A stretch of DNA of 64,000 nucleotides from the NCBI RefSeq assembly GCF_004015185.1, contig NZ_CP025746.1, forward strand, positions 1,054,001 through 1,118,000, given 5' to 3'. Of the stretch, positions 46,316 to 57,474 are shown piece after piece. The position numbers and the translations under genes were made by a program. Below the pieces are notes generated by a model that saw nothing but the letters and a program-made list of their open reading frames with translations, had not been told where the DNA came from and did not search any database. This stretch comes from Clostridium manihotivorum. Its GTDB lineage: Bacteria > Bacillota > Clostridia > Clostridiales > Clostridiaceae. Position 1 is the first letter of the stretch. The number at the start of each line of letters is the position of its first letter.

Positions 46316-47188
46316 CTATAAATATTTCTTCTTTTTAAAAAATAGGTACTCTATTAATGCTATGGCAATAGCTATTAAAAAAGCTAAAGCAAGACCGAAT
46401 TTATTTGATAGCAAAGGCATATTCTCAAAATTCATTCCAAATACTCCGGTAATGATTGTCAATGGTAAAGTGAATATAGTTATAAAGGTTAAAAGTTCCA
46501 TGGTTTTATTCATCTTATTTCCGGAAATAGAATTATATATGTCGATACAGGAGTATATGGAGCTTTCAACATTTTCTACTATTTGTAATGCATGGTCAAA
46601 GGAGAAGAAAACTTTATTATACATAATCTGATCAGACAGCTCGTCCTCTAGATAGTTGACCATTGATTTATAGTAAGTGGTATACCTTTTTATAAGAGAA
46701 ACTATTTTTTTCTTTTTAAGAATTTGTTCCATTTCTATAACCTTATCAGAAATAGCATTTTCGAATAAATCCTCTATGGTTTCATTAAGTCTCATAAGCT
46801 TGTCCATATAAGTGAAAGATAAATATTCAAATAAGTGAAGCAATAAGGACTTTGAGTTCACAGTAGTATCTGTGGTTAATTTTTCTTTTAAAAACTCGAT
46901 GCAAGATTTATCCTTTAGGTTTACTATTAAGGTATCTTTATATAAAATAGCTTCTATTATATATTTACTATGGGTATTTAAGTAGGGGATACTTAGAAGT
47001 ATTGTGTTTTTATCTTTGTGAACAATATCTCTAGTTACTGTGATTGAAGTATTTTTATGAGGAGTCTTAAAAAAACTCTCATTTTTATCTTGTGATATAT
47101 ATAAGATTATATCTGAATTCATATCCTTAAGATTATCTATGGATGTGTTACCTACAGAATGTCCATCTTTATAAAATATATAAGCCAC
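46316..47188 (-). CDS. CorA-family divalent cation transporter
   Basis: 290 residues. Cytoplasmic N-terminal domain, long helix (about 130-230), then two membrane helices with the hallmark GMN motif (GVFGMNFENMP) between them. Shorter than typical CorA (about 316), more like the YfjQ/ZntB group. GTG start behind GGAGG. Transports Mg, Co or Ni in family members. The gap upstream, 47189-47515, contains repeat D and a terminator. Confidence 0.88.
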   Translation of the reverse strand: MAYIFYKDGHSVGNTSIDNLKDMNSDIILYISQDKNESFFKTPHKNTSITVTRDIVHKDKNTILLSIPYLNTHSKYIIEAILYKDTLIVNLKDKSCIEFLKEKLTTDTTVNSKSLLLHLFEYLSFTYMDKLMRLNETIEDLFENAISDKVIEMEQILKKKKIVSLIKRYTTYYKSMVNYLEDELSDQIMYNKVFFSFDHALQIVENVESSIYSCIDIYNSISGNKMNKTMELLTFITIFTLPLTIITGVFGMNFENMPLLSNKFGLALAFLIAIAIALIEYLFFKKKKYL

Positions 47189-47254
47189 AATGCGCCTCCG
47201 AAAATATAATATTACTTTCTATAAAGAGATTAAAGAAGTCTCTTTATAGATATA

Positions 47255-47346
47255 GATGTATCACTTTGAAATAAAATATATATTTCGAAACTTCTCTCAG
47301 AACCCAGCGAAGTTTTGAGAATAACTTAGGATACAGATGATACATC
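47255..47346 (+). repeat. Repeat family D, copy 2
   Basis: 92 bases with perfect inverted ends GATGTATCA (47255-47263) and TGATACATC (47338-47346). Core CTCAGAACCCAGC is shared with 10522-10607. Confidence 0.7.
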
Positions 47347-47443
47347 TTTAATTATAAGATAAATAATGAAAGGTAACAACTATGATTATTATGGTAGATA
47401 AGGAGGACAATATCTGTGAGTAAAAGATGTAAAATTTTCTAAA

Positions 47444-47494
47444 AGCTAAAAATGCCCTCACACAGTTCATCTAAATTAGAACTATGCGAAGGGC
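47444..47494 (-). terminator. Terminator of the HAD hydrolase gene
   Basis: On the minus strand GCCCTTCGCATAGTTC pairs with GAACTGTGTGAGGGC, followed by ATTTTTAGCTTTT. Confidence 0.8.
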
Positions 47495-47515
47495 AACAAA
47501 TGCATATGTATTATT

Positions 47516-48226
47516 TTAAGCTAGTTTTGGAAGTTTTTCTGCAAATTTGTAAAAGTCTTCATAACTTCCTTTGTGATCAGCCTTAGCTTCATCGGCAGAT
47601 CTTTGCAATAAGTTATCAGTTATTAAGTAGGTCTCTATGCCGATATTCCCAGCAACCATATCTTCTTCAACATCATTACCTACCATAATGCAATCTCCAG
47701 GACTTTTTCCTAGATCTTTCAATATTTCTTCATAGAACTTAACTTGTGGTTTACAGTAGTGGTTCTTTTCATATGAAGATATGTATACAAAGTCATCAAC
47801 ATTAAGTCCAGCCCAGCTTATTCTATGTAGTATAGCTTTTAGAGGAAACAGTGGGTTAGTTGCTATAACAAGTTGGTAGCCTTTTTCCTTTAATAGGGCT
47901 ACACTCTTTTTTATATGTTCATTTTCATAAACTGCCTTTTTTGCATTTAAGAATCCAGAATCGTAAAAGCTATAAAATCTTTCTTTATAAATATTTATAT
48001 CTGTATCTATTCTAGTAGCAAAGTCTTCTAAGAATACTTCTTCATTGGTTTTGAAATCAAGACTTTTTACCATAGCTTCAGTGGAAGCCCATATGTTTTT
48101 CGCTAAGGTTTTTCCATCAATAAGATCGGAAAGGTAAATGGCCATTTCTGTAAAATATATTTTTGTGAATTCATCTGTATCCATAGGTAGTAAAGTACCA
48201 TCTAAATCAAATAATATAGTGTTCAT
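47516..48226 (-). CDS. HAD-superfamily hydrolase
   Basis: 236 residues. Motif I ILFDLDGTLLPMD (nucleophile and acid Asp), motif II Thr in LVIATNPLFP, Lys in CKPQVKFYEEIL, and motif IV MVGNDVEEDMVAG. The helical cap lies between motif I and motif II (subclass I). Substrate unknown; probably a phosphatase acting on small metabolites. RBS GGAGAATT. Stands alone. Confidence 0.88.
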   Translation of the reverse strand: MNTILFDLDGTLLPMDTDEFTKIYFTEMAIYLSDLIDGKTLAKNIWASTEAMVKSLDFKTNEEVFLEDFATRIDTDINIYKERFYSFYDSGFLNAKKAVYENEHIKKSVALLKEKGYQLVIATNPLFPLKAILHRISWAGLNVDDFVYISSYEKNHYCKPQVKFYEEILKDLGKSPGDCIMVGNDVEEDMVAGNIGIETYLITDNLLQRSADEAKADHKGSYEDFYKFAEKLPKLA

Positions 48227-48375
48227 ATAATTCTCCTGTCATAAATAAAGTCTAATAAATATTATAAATTAATAATTATGATTGTACAATATTGTAGGGA
48301 ACCTTTATGTAACAACATGTTTTTTGAAAAAACAAATTCACAATAGTTGTTAACATGTTACTATAAGTGCTGTAA

Positions 48376-49866
<1,491 letters not shown>

Positions 49867-49904
49867 AAAGCAAACCCTTATAGTTAATATATAATAAGTT
49901 CCAC

Positions 49905-49940
49905 TTTATAGATAGCTTAATATATTAAGCTATCTATAAA
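49905..49940. repeat. 36-bp perfect palindrome
   Basis: TTTATAGATAGCTTAATA followed by its exact complement. It is 40 bases after the GH1 stop codon. There is no T-run on the plus strand; it may work as a terminator, a decay block or a protein site. Confidence 0.8.
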
Positions 49941-49942
49941 AC

Positions 49943-49998
49943 AGTACCTATTGCTGTATTTTAGAAGTATTAGCTTCTTTGATATAGTAGTAGGTACA
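49943..49998 (+). terminator. Two-layer stem-loop terminator
   Basis: Outer arms GTACCTATTGCTGTAT and ATAGTAGTAGGTAC enclose an inner AGAAG/CTTCT hairpin, followed by ATTTTTATTTT. Not a recognised riboswitch. Confidence 0.65.
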
Positions 49999-50009
49999 TT
50001 TTTATTTTC

Positions 50010-50138
50010 GCTGTGTTTGAAAGTACTATTGAAATTAAGTGGTTAGGAAGGAGATACTATATGAGAGAGCAATTAGCGCAAGCTTATTAAAGTATCGGGA
50101 GACTGACCATTTAAATACAACCTGGTACTTTAAAAGCA
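50010..50138 (+). repeat. Repeat family A, full-length copy
   Basis: About 129 bases, GCTGTGTTTGAAAGTACTAT to TGGTACTTTAAAAGCA. Includes AAGGAG and ATG at 50061 opening a 9-codon ORF MREQLAQAY. The remaining gap to 50401 shows no gene. Confidence 0.78.
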
Positions 50139-50401
50139 TATTTATTTTTATCCTATTATAAAGTAACAAACTTATATTAACGATTCATATAATATATAAG
50201 AAAAATTTTATGTTTGATATTTATACGAGCTATAACTACTTATTTGAATTATGAGCGAGGTTTAGAAAGACTAGCTATGCTAAAATCAGTAGTAGGCTTA
50301 AAAGGTAAATTATTAGACAATTCTAAGAATTTTTCGAATTTGAAAGAATTTTTTTGCTATGATATCATTATAGCTATAATGTTTTAGGAGGTATTTAATA
50401 T

Positions 50402-51721
50402 ATGGACCCGAGCCCGTATAGTAGTAGTATTTTGTTTCAATTAATATTAATAGTTATTTTAACACTAGTAAATGCTTTTTTCTCATCTGCAGAAATGGCA
50501 ATAGTTTCCTTGAATAAGAATAGGATTAAAAACCTTGCTGACAAAGGAAATAAGAAAGCCATATCTCTAATCAGACTTTTAGACGAACCGAGTAACTTTT
50601 TAGCAACTATACAAGTTGGTATAACTCTTGCGAGCTTTTTTGCCAGTGCTTCAGCTGCTACTGGAATAAGCAGTCACTTTTCCACATTTTTAGATAAGTT
50701 TAATATACCTTATAGCAGCCAGATTTCTTTAGTTGTTATAACTATATTACTATCATACTTTACACTGGTATTTGGAGAATTGTTTCCAAAGAGAATTGCT
50801 CTTCAGAATTCTGAGGGGATAGCGATGTTCTCAGTTATGCCTATTTTGTTTGTTTCAAAGGTAACTAGTCCTTTTATAAAGTTCCTTTCAGGATCTACTA
50901 ATTTGCTTTTGAGACTAGTTGGAATTGATGATAAGAATTTAGAAGAAAAGGTTTCTAAGGAAGAAATAAAGTCACTGGTTCAAGTTGGACAAGAGCATGG
51001 TGTTATAAATGAAACTGAAAAAGAAATGATAGAAAGTATAATTGAGTTTGATGATAAGTTAGCTAAAGAAGTAATGACTCCAAGAACAGAGGTATTTTTA
51101 TTAAACATAAATACTCCAATAAGAGAGATATCATCAAAACTGTTAAACGAAAACTTCTCTAGAGTCCCTGTTTATGAAGACGATATTGACAATATAATAG
51201 GGATATTATATATGAAGGATTTCTTCTTTCAGGCCAATAAAACTGGTATTGATAAGATCAATTTAAGAAGCATACTAAGAGCTCCTTATTTTGTTCCTGA
51301 AACAAAGAATATAGATACTCTTTTTAAGGAACTTCAAGACTCTAAGAATCATATGGCTATCCTTATAGACGAATACGGTGGATTCTCAGGAATAGTTTCT
51401 ATTGAAGACCTGATTGAAGAGGTAATGGGTAATATCTTTGATGAGTATGATGACAATGATAATGAAAGTGAAATTAAGAAGTTAGATAATAACACTTATT
51501 TAATAGATGGTCTTTTATCCATAAATGATGTTAATGATCATCTCCATTTGGATATAGAAACTGATAACTTTGATACTATAGGTGGTTTCCTTGTAAGTAT
51601 GATAGGTAAAATTCCTAGAAGTGAAGAGGAAAAGATTGTAGAGTATAAGAATGTTATGTTTAAGGTTGAAGAAGTTGGAGATAAGAGAATAAAGAAAATA
51701 AGGGCGTGTATGTCCAGATAA
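50402..51721 (+). CDS. CNNM/CBS-domain membrane protein (hemolysin C family)
   Basis: 439 residues: CNNM (DUF21) membrane domain with three or four helices (residues 1-190), two CBS domains (~210-330, starting TPRTEVFLLN) and C-terminal CorC_HlyC domain (~345-430). The family is linked to Mg efflux; the older hemolysin name is not supported by function. RBS GGAGG. Followed at once by a terminator. Confidence 0.9.
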   Translation: MDPSPYSSSILFQLILIVILTLVNAFFSSAEMAIVSLNKNRIKNLADKGNKKAISLIRLLDEPSNFLATIQVGITLASFFASASAATGISSHFSTFLDKFNIPYSSQISLVVITILLSYFTLVFGELFPKRIALQNSEGIAMFSVMPILFVSKVTSPFIKFLSGSTNLLLRLVGIDDKNLEEKVSKEEIKSLVQVGQEHGVINETEKEMIESIIEFDDKLAKEVMTPRTEVFLLNINTPIREISSKLLNENFSRVPVYEDDIDNIIGILYMKDFFFQANKTGIDKINLRSILRAPYFVPETKNIDTLFKELQDSKNHMAILIDEYGGFSGIVSIEDLIEEVMGNIFDEYDDNDNESEIKKLDNNTYLIDGLLSINDVNDHLHLDIETDNFDTIGGFLVSMIGKIPRSEEEKIVEYKNVMFKVEEVGDKRIKKIRACMSR

Positions 51722-51759
51722 AAAAACAGCTAGGAGTATTTACTCTTAGCTGTTTTTTT
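51722..51759 (+). terminator. Terminator of the CNNM gene
   Basis: AAAACAGCTAGGAGTA pairs with TACTCTTAGCTGTTTT and T-run. Confidence 0.9.
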
Positions 51760-51931
51760 GCTGCCAGATTTTCCTCATATACTTTTTACATGGTTAAAAG
51801 TGTATTAGAACATAATATATATATTAACTTGATAAATCTGTAGAAAGGAGCTTGTTGGCGTCTCATAAAAAATGAATTTAATTAAGAATAATATTTATAT
51901 AGTTCTATGAGAATTTGTCAGCAGTATTTAT

Positions 51932-54079
51932 ATGAAGAAGTTTTTGTCGGTGATAATAGCCTTAATGATTATTATTTTGTCCATATGGAAGTTTGGTTAT
52001 ATCGTAAGGAATAAGTTATCTACATATAAGGAAGAAGATATCAGTTTTGTTTCTAAAGTAGATTCTAAGAATTTTTATATTTATGATATTGGAAAGTGGA
52101 AGAAGCAGTTTGTTAAAGGGGTAAATATAGGTGCGGCAAAACCAGGAACTTTTCCAGGGGAACTTGCTATAACTAAGGAAGAATATAAGAGATGGTTCAA
52201 GTATATAGGAGAAATGAATGCTGATTATGTAAGAGTATATACTACTTTAAAACCAAGTTTTTACGAAGCACTTTATGAATATAATAGGGAGTCGATTAAG
52301 CCTATTTATCTATTTCAAGGCCTTTGGATAAATGAAGAGAATATATCTAAAATAAAGAATGCTGAAGATAGTAAGATAAAGCTTCAGGCAAAGGAGGATA
52401 TAAAGGCTTTAATAGATATAATCCATGGAAAGGCAGAGCTTCCTGAGAAAAGAGGATATGCCAGTGGAGTATATAAGAAAGACGTATCTTCATATGTTGC
52501 AGGTTGGATACTTGGTATAGAGTGGGATCCTGATTTTGTTATAAATACTGATGAAATTAATACTAAAGGTAGCAGCTATGAAGGTAAATACTTATATACA
52601 AAGGGAGCATCACCTTTTGAAAAGTTTCTTTGTGAGATAGGGGATTATGCTATAGATTATGAAACCGCAAACTATAAGATGCAAAGGCCTACAAGCTTTA
52701 CTAATTGGGTTACTACAGATATGTTAGCTCACCCAAATGAACCACTTCCAAAAGAAGATAAGGTTTCTGTTAATACGGAGCATATAAAAAGGAAGGAAGC
52801 CTTTAAGCCTGGGTTATTTGCTTCCTATCATATATATCCTTATTATCCTGATCTTATGAACTATCAGCATGATTATGCTAATTATAAAGATCCAGACGGA
52901 AAAACCAATACTTATAGAGCTTATTTGAAGGATCTTATAAAAAAGCATACGGTTCCAGTATTAGTAGCAGAGTTTGGCATACCAGCTTCCAGAGGATCGG
53001 CACACGTCAATATACATATGGGGTTTAATCAAGGAGATGTGGATGAGAAGAGTCAAGGAGAAATGAATAAGTTCATGCTGCAGAACATATACGATGAAGG
53101 ATATATGGGTGGCTTAGTTTTTACTTGGCAGGATGAATGGTTTAAGAGGACTTGGAATACCATGGATTTAGACATACCGGAAAGAAGAGCATATTGGTCT
53201 AATCCACAGACAAATGAGCAAGAATTTGGTGTTTTAGCTTTCGATCCTGGGAAGAAAGACAGTGTATGTTACGTTGATGGGGACCCAAAGGAGTGGGAAG
53301 ACAGTAAGCTTTTAGCGAAAGGGAATGACTTTAGCTTATACGCCAAGCAGGATGAAAAATATTTATATCTATATGCTAAGATAGATAACTTCAATATAGA
53401 TAAAGATAAGTTTCTAATTCCTATAGATGTAACTGACAATTCTGGAAGCTACACTATGAAAGATACGCAGGTAAAGTTTCAAAGGCCTGTAGACTTTATA
53501 GTATATATAGATGGTAAAAGCAATTCAAGGGTCTTAGTCCATAGCTACTATGACGCTTTTTACTACCTATATGCTAAGCAGTTAAATATGATTGAGAGAA
53601 ACTTAGAATATGAAAAGAAACAAAATAATATCTTCAACCCAATATATTTATGTCTTAATAAAGAGTTGTTTTTGCCTCAGGATAAGATTACACTACCGCT
53701 ATCAAAATACGAAACTGGAAGACTAACCTTCGGAGACGGCAACCCAAAGCATGATAAGTACAATTCTTTAACAGATTTTAATGTTAACGGAGATAATATA
53801 GAAATAAGGATTCCATGGCAGCTTATAAACTTTATGGATCCTTCGACTAAGAAAGTAATGAATGACCTTTATGTAAATGGAATTAGTCCTAAGGCGGTAA
53901 ATGGTATTTATATAGGTGGTATACATATAGCCAATAATAAAAATATAAGTAGCAATGAAATGGGATACTTTAGCTGGAACAATTGGAATATTCCAAGTTA
54001 TCACGAAAGGCTGAAGCCTTCTTACTACATACTTAAGGATGCATTCAAATACATAGACCAGCTAATAATAGTCAAGTAA
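51932..54079 (+). CDS. Membrane-anchored glycosidase-like protein of polysaccharide locus
   Basis: 715 residues. N-terminal membrane anchor (~3-26), then a TIM-barrel-like glycoside-hydrolase domain (~50-420): VKGVNIGAAKPG, AGWILGIEWDPDFV (candidate acid Glu), LVAEFGIPASRG (candidate nucleophile Glu) and FTWQDEWFKRTWNT fit clan GH-A. A beta-sandwich region from VDGDPKEWED (~440) to the end may bind carbohydrate. No exact family is assigned. Its probable partners, response regulator, HEAT protein and GT2, are 1.8 kb downstream behind the IS110 element. Likely to trim or process an exported polysaccharide. Confidence 0.72.
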   Translation: MKKFLSVIIALMIIILSIWKFGYIVRNKLSTYKEEDISFVSKVDSKNFYIYDIGKWKKQFVKGVNIGAAKPGTFPGELAITKEEYKRWFKYIGEMNADYVRVYTTLKPSFYEALYEYNRESIKPIYLFQGLWINEENISKIKNAEDSKIKLQAKEDIKALIDIIHGKAELPEKRGYASGVYKKDVSSYVAGWILGIEWDPDFVINTDEINTKGSSYEGKYLYTKGASPFEKFLCEIGDYAIDYETANYKMQRPTSFTNWVTTDMLAHPNEPLPKEDKVSVNTEHIKRKEAFKPGLFASYHIYPYYPDLMNYQHDYANYKDPDGKTNTYRAYLKDLIKKHTVPVLVAEFGIPASRGSAHVNIHMGFNQGDVDEKSQGEMNKFMLQNIYDEGYMGGLVFTWQDEWFKRTWNTMDLDIPERRAYWSNPQTNEQEFGVLAFDPGKKDSVCYVDGDPKEWEDSKLLAKGNDFSLYAKQDEKYLYLYAKIDNFNIDKDKFLIPIDVTDNSGSYTMKDTQVKFQRPVDFIVYIDGKSNSRVLVHSYYDAFYYLYAKQLNMIERNLEYEKKQNNIFNPIYLCLNKELFLPQDKITLPLSKYETGRLTFGDGNPKHDKYNSLTDFNVNGDNIEIRIPWQLINFMDPSTKKVMNDLYVNGISPKAVNGIYIGGIHIANNKNISSNEMGYFSWNNWNIPSYHERLKPSYYILKDAFKYIDQLIIVK

Positions 54080-54164
54080 ATTTATAAAAAAATATTTTTC
54101 GAAAAAAAGGGTATAGCAAACAAACCGTTTTAAAACACGAACGGTTACAAAAATTGGAATATAG

Positions 54165-55465
54165 TTAAGCGACCTTGTTTAAAGAATTATTTTCTAAAAA
54201 CATTTGTTTATGTATTTTAGGATCTCTTTGCTCAAACGGAGTTTGATTTCGGAGAACAGCAAAAATATAATTTATAATCTTATGCATTATAGCTATTAAG
54301 GCGATTTTAGGCTTTTTACCTTTCATATTTATTTGATAATAGTCTAATAGAACTTTGTTTATAGGAATTCCATTACGATTGTTACGAATAGATGCTAATG
54401 CAACAGCATATAATGCTCTTCGACCGAAACGAGTTCCTCTTTTGAAATTTTTTATTATCGCCCTTAAAGTTACCTGACTCATTAACTGAACTATCAATAC
54501 CAAAGAAAGCAACAAGGTGTTTTGGTTTAAGAAAGCCATCAATATCACCTATTTCAGCTATTAAGGTAATAGCTGTTAAGCGTCCTATACACCGGAATTG
54601 AATCAATTAAGTTAATATTATCTCTAATTGAATTAGGAAATGTTTCAGAATTTATAAACGTATTAATTTGCTCTAATATAGTATTTATTTCTGATTCAAT
54701 AGTCTTTATTAAAGTTATAGTACTATCTATTTTGACGGCTAAACCGTCTAACGGTAAGCCAATGATTTTAGCTTCTTTAGCAGCATTAGTCAATTTAGAA
54801 TATATATTTTCGGCCCATGCAATGCCTTTTTTAGAGTTGGTAAGGAAAATTGTAATTATATCTTCCTTAGGTGCATCTAAAATTGATTGTGGCGTTGGAT
54901 ATTGACTTAAAAGCTCAAGTGAACTTTTAGAGTTAGAATTTGAAAATATAGTATTATATCCAGGAAAAATAACTCTTAAATCAGCAGATAATTTTTTCTT
55001 AAAAGTAGAGCAAGTATCTGTAAGTTTATAATATTCTCTTACAAGATTTTTCAGAAGGAAAACATCAAGATCAAGCTTTTGAGATAGCTTAATATTTTGA
55101 AATTTTCCTATTGTTGCAATAGATAAAGAGTCTTTTTTATCATTTTTCACTTTTCTTATGTCTCCATTTTTGTTAGACTTAGTAACGAGTGGATTGATAA
55201 CAAATGTGTTATCAAAATTATTATTAAGATAGTGGAAAAGAGATAAGTGGTACACACCAGTGGACTCCATGAAAATTGCCGTTTTCATGTTAAACTCTTC
55301 TTCCACTTTTTTTATTTCATTAACTAAGTGGTCGAAACCATTGAGGTCATGTTTTATCTTAAAGGGTTTCTTATGGATATCACCATTCGGAGCGAGTATC
55401 GCAACATATGAAAAATCAGCTGAAACATCAATTCCTACTACAGGACTATAAAAAAATTTAGACAT
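54165..55465 (-). pseudogene. IS110-family transposase, two frameshifts
   Basis: Serial frames 54554-55465 (DEDD RuvC-like domain, VVGIDVSADFSYVAIL, MESTGVYHLSLFHYL), 54382-54606 (transposase_20 domain, GRLTAITLIAEIGDI) and 54165-54548 (KRGTRFGRRALYAVALASIR) together make one protein. One inserted base near 54591 and an A-run change near 54450 break the frame. Inactive unless frameshifted twice. Confidence 0.88.
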
Positions 55466-55489
55466 TGTATATATCTCCTTTTAATTAAA

Positions 55490-55690
55490 TTTTAGAGATA
55501 GAATAGAACTTCCACTCTATCAGATAGCTTATAACCTTGTTTGTGACACGGGTAATTCCAGAATGGAAACCCAACCAGCTAAACATAGAATTCTACCTGA
55601 TGGAACGATACGCTAATTTACGGGTATAGGTTCTAAAAGACCTCCCAGGAGGGGTACATCTATCTTCTATTCAGGAGTATTATACTAAAC
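55490..55690 (-). ncRNA. Candidate IS110 bridge-RNA region
   Basis: About 200 non-coding bases upstream of the IS110 transposase, containing several short inverted repeats (e.g. CCTCCCAGGAGG). IS110-group elements encode the bridge RNA in this position. The exact limits and loops were not resolved. The other bases up to 55886 hold no gene. Confidence 0.35.
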
Positions 55691-55886
55691 TATATTAAAT
55701 TTGGTTAGATTCCTTTTGGAATTTAAATAAAAAACTATTTAAGATATGAAATGCATAATCCCTATCGGGGCGTAGGCAAAGTAATAAATAAGAATATTAA
55801 AAATAATAAGAAGTGTAATGTTCGTTAGAAAGATAAATAGTTTTCTATCAAATGTTACAACTAGATTATACAAGGAGGACAGTAAT

Positions 55887-56294
55887 TTGAAAAATAAATC
55901 ACTTTTATTAGAACATAAGGTAGTTGAAGATAGTAAAGGAAACATACTAATTGTAGATGATGATATTTCATTGACCTCTATAATGATTAGTAGATATAAA
56001 AATAAGAAATATTCAGTTTCAGTTGCACAAAATGGCAATGATGCATTAGTTTTCATGAAGTACACAAAATTTGATTTAATGATAATTGACTATTATATGG
56101 ACACTATGTATGCAGATGAATTTATAAAAAAAGCTAAAAAGATAGATAATAATATAAAGATAATAGTATTGCTTGGGCAAAAAGGGGAAGAACATGAGGT
56201 GAATCTTATGGATATAGGAGCTGATGAAATCCTAAAAAAGCCATTTTCACCAAAGACAATGGATGAGTTAATAAAAAAGTATATAAAAGAATGA
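55887..56294 (+). CDS. Single-domain response regulator of polysaccharide locus
   Basis: 135 residues, TTG start at 55887 behind AAGGAGG seven bases upstream; an ATG 69 bases before has none. Receiver fold with acidic DDD in ILIVDDDISL, phosphoacceptor Asp in LMIIDYYMD and conserved Lys in ILKKPFSP. A 15-residue N-terminal extension. No output domain; 10 bases before the HEAT gene and co-transcribed, so it may control polymerisation post-translationally. Confidence 0.85.
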   Translation: MKNKSLLLEHKVVEDSKGNILIVDDDISLTSIMISRYKNKKYSVSVAQNGNDALVFMKYTKFDLMIIDYYMDTMYADEFIKKAKKIDNNIKIIVLLGQKGEEHEVNLMDIGADEILKKPFSPKTMDELIKKYIKE

Positions 56295-56304
56295 TGGTGT
56301 ATAG

Positions 56305-57474
56305 ATGGAGCAGTATATATATTATTCTATAATCCTTTTCAGCATAATAGTTGAATTTTTATATGTATATATAATAATTGAAAAAGCTATAGAAAGGTTA
56401 ACTAAGAAAAGAAAATCAAGGTATGAGAAGCAGCTTATTCCAGAAATTGATTCTGTGATAAATGAATTAATTGATAAGTCAGAGGTTACAAACCCGGATA
56501 TAACGCAAGTAAGACTAAAGAAAATACTAAGAAGCAGGCTTAGACGGGATATCGTTGAAGAGAGAATAGTCTACTATTTGGAAAACTTTAAAGGTGAGTT
56601 TAGGGAGGTTCTTATTAAGTTTTGCGAAGATTATGGAATAGTAGACCAGGAGATAAAACAGTTAAATAGCAGAAATATATATAAGATAGCACTTACCTGC
56701 AAACAATTAGGTGAAATAAGGAGTAAAAAAGCAATCCCCTACTTGCTAGAACAGATGCCATCGTCAATTCAGGATATAAAATATAATGCCCTGCTAGCGT
56801 TAGCCAAGATAGGAGAGGAAGAAAGTTTTATAAAAGCTTTTACTCAAATAGATGGATCTATACTGCTTAGTGAGAGAAGCATTATAGAAATAATAGATAG
56901 CTTTGAAGGTGAAAAAACTAAGATATATTCAAAAATGATACATGCGGAGGATGAGTTTATTAGTTCGTTATTCATTAAGTCTGCAGGTAACTCTCTAGAA
57001 TATTCTCTAGTGGAACAAATAGCTAGCTATCTTGGTAATGAATCTAAAGAAAGAAGAATAGCAGCTATAAAGGCTTTAGGAAATTTAAAAGATATAAGAT
57101 ACTTAGAAAAAATAACAAATCTCTTAAATGATGATAGCTGGGAGGTTAGAGCTTTGGCTGCAAAAACCTTAGGCAGATATGGGCAAAGTAGCGTTATACC
57201 GAATTTACTAGAGAAATTGTCAGATAGACAGTGGTTTGTAAGGTTTAATTCAGCTGTAGCTATATTAAAGTTAGATAAAGAGCTTAAATATGTGGATAAA
57301 GTTTTCGAAGGTGAGGATAAGTTTGCAAAAGATATAATAATATCAGCTATGGAGGACCTAGATTTAATTTCAAAGATAGTTTATGAAGGTGATATTGGTA
57401 GCGAACATGAAAATAAATTGTCTAAGCTCATAAGGGACTATATTGAAAATGGTGGTGAAACAGAAAATGATTGA
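56305..57474 (+). CDS. Membrane-anchored HEAT-repeat protein
   Basis: 389 residues: N-terminal membrane helix (~5-25), basic linker, then about seven helical HEAT-like repeats (~110-375); ERRIAAIKALGNLKDIRY and DDSWEVRALAAKTLGRYG are the clearest. Scaffold-type protein that may bind the response regulator or the glycosyltransferase. It overlaps the latter by eight bases. Confidence 0.78.
   Translation: MEQYIYYSIILFSIIVEFLYVYIIIEKAIERLTKKRKSRYEKQLIPEIDSVINELIDKSEVTNPDITQVRLKKILRSRLRRDIVEERIVYYLENFKGEFREVLIKFCEDYGIVDQEIKQLNSRNIYKIALTCKQLGEIRSKKAIPYLLEQMPSSIQDIKYNALLALAKIGEEESFIKAFTQIDGSILLSERSIIEIIDSFEGEKTKIYSKMIHAEDEFISSLFIKSAGNSLEYSLVEQIASYLGNESKERRIAAIKALGNLKDIRYLEKITNLLNDDSWEVRALAAKTLGRYGQSSVIPNLLEKLSDRQWFVRFNSAVAILKLDKELKYVDKVFEGEDKFAKDIIISAMEDLDLISKIVYEGDIGSEHENKLSKLIRDYIENGGETEND

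Larger units (their letters stand above)
54110..55690 (-). mobile_element. IS110-family insertion sequence, decayed; ends approximate
   Basis: Holds a frameshifted IS110 transposase gene and a structured non-coding stretch before it. IS110 elements lack inverted ends, so boundaries are estimates. It separates 51932-54079 from 55887-58873, genes that look like one pathway. Confidence 0.7.

Noticed and set aside
49943-49998. T-box leader
   Set aside because: No T-box consensus, specifier loop or downstream tRNA-synthetase or amino-acid gene.
54382-54606. Separate small gene within IS110
   Set aside because: It is the middle section of the frameshifted transposase.
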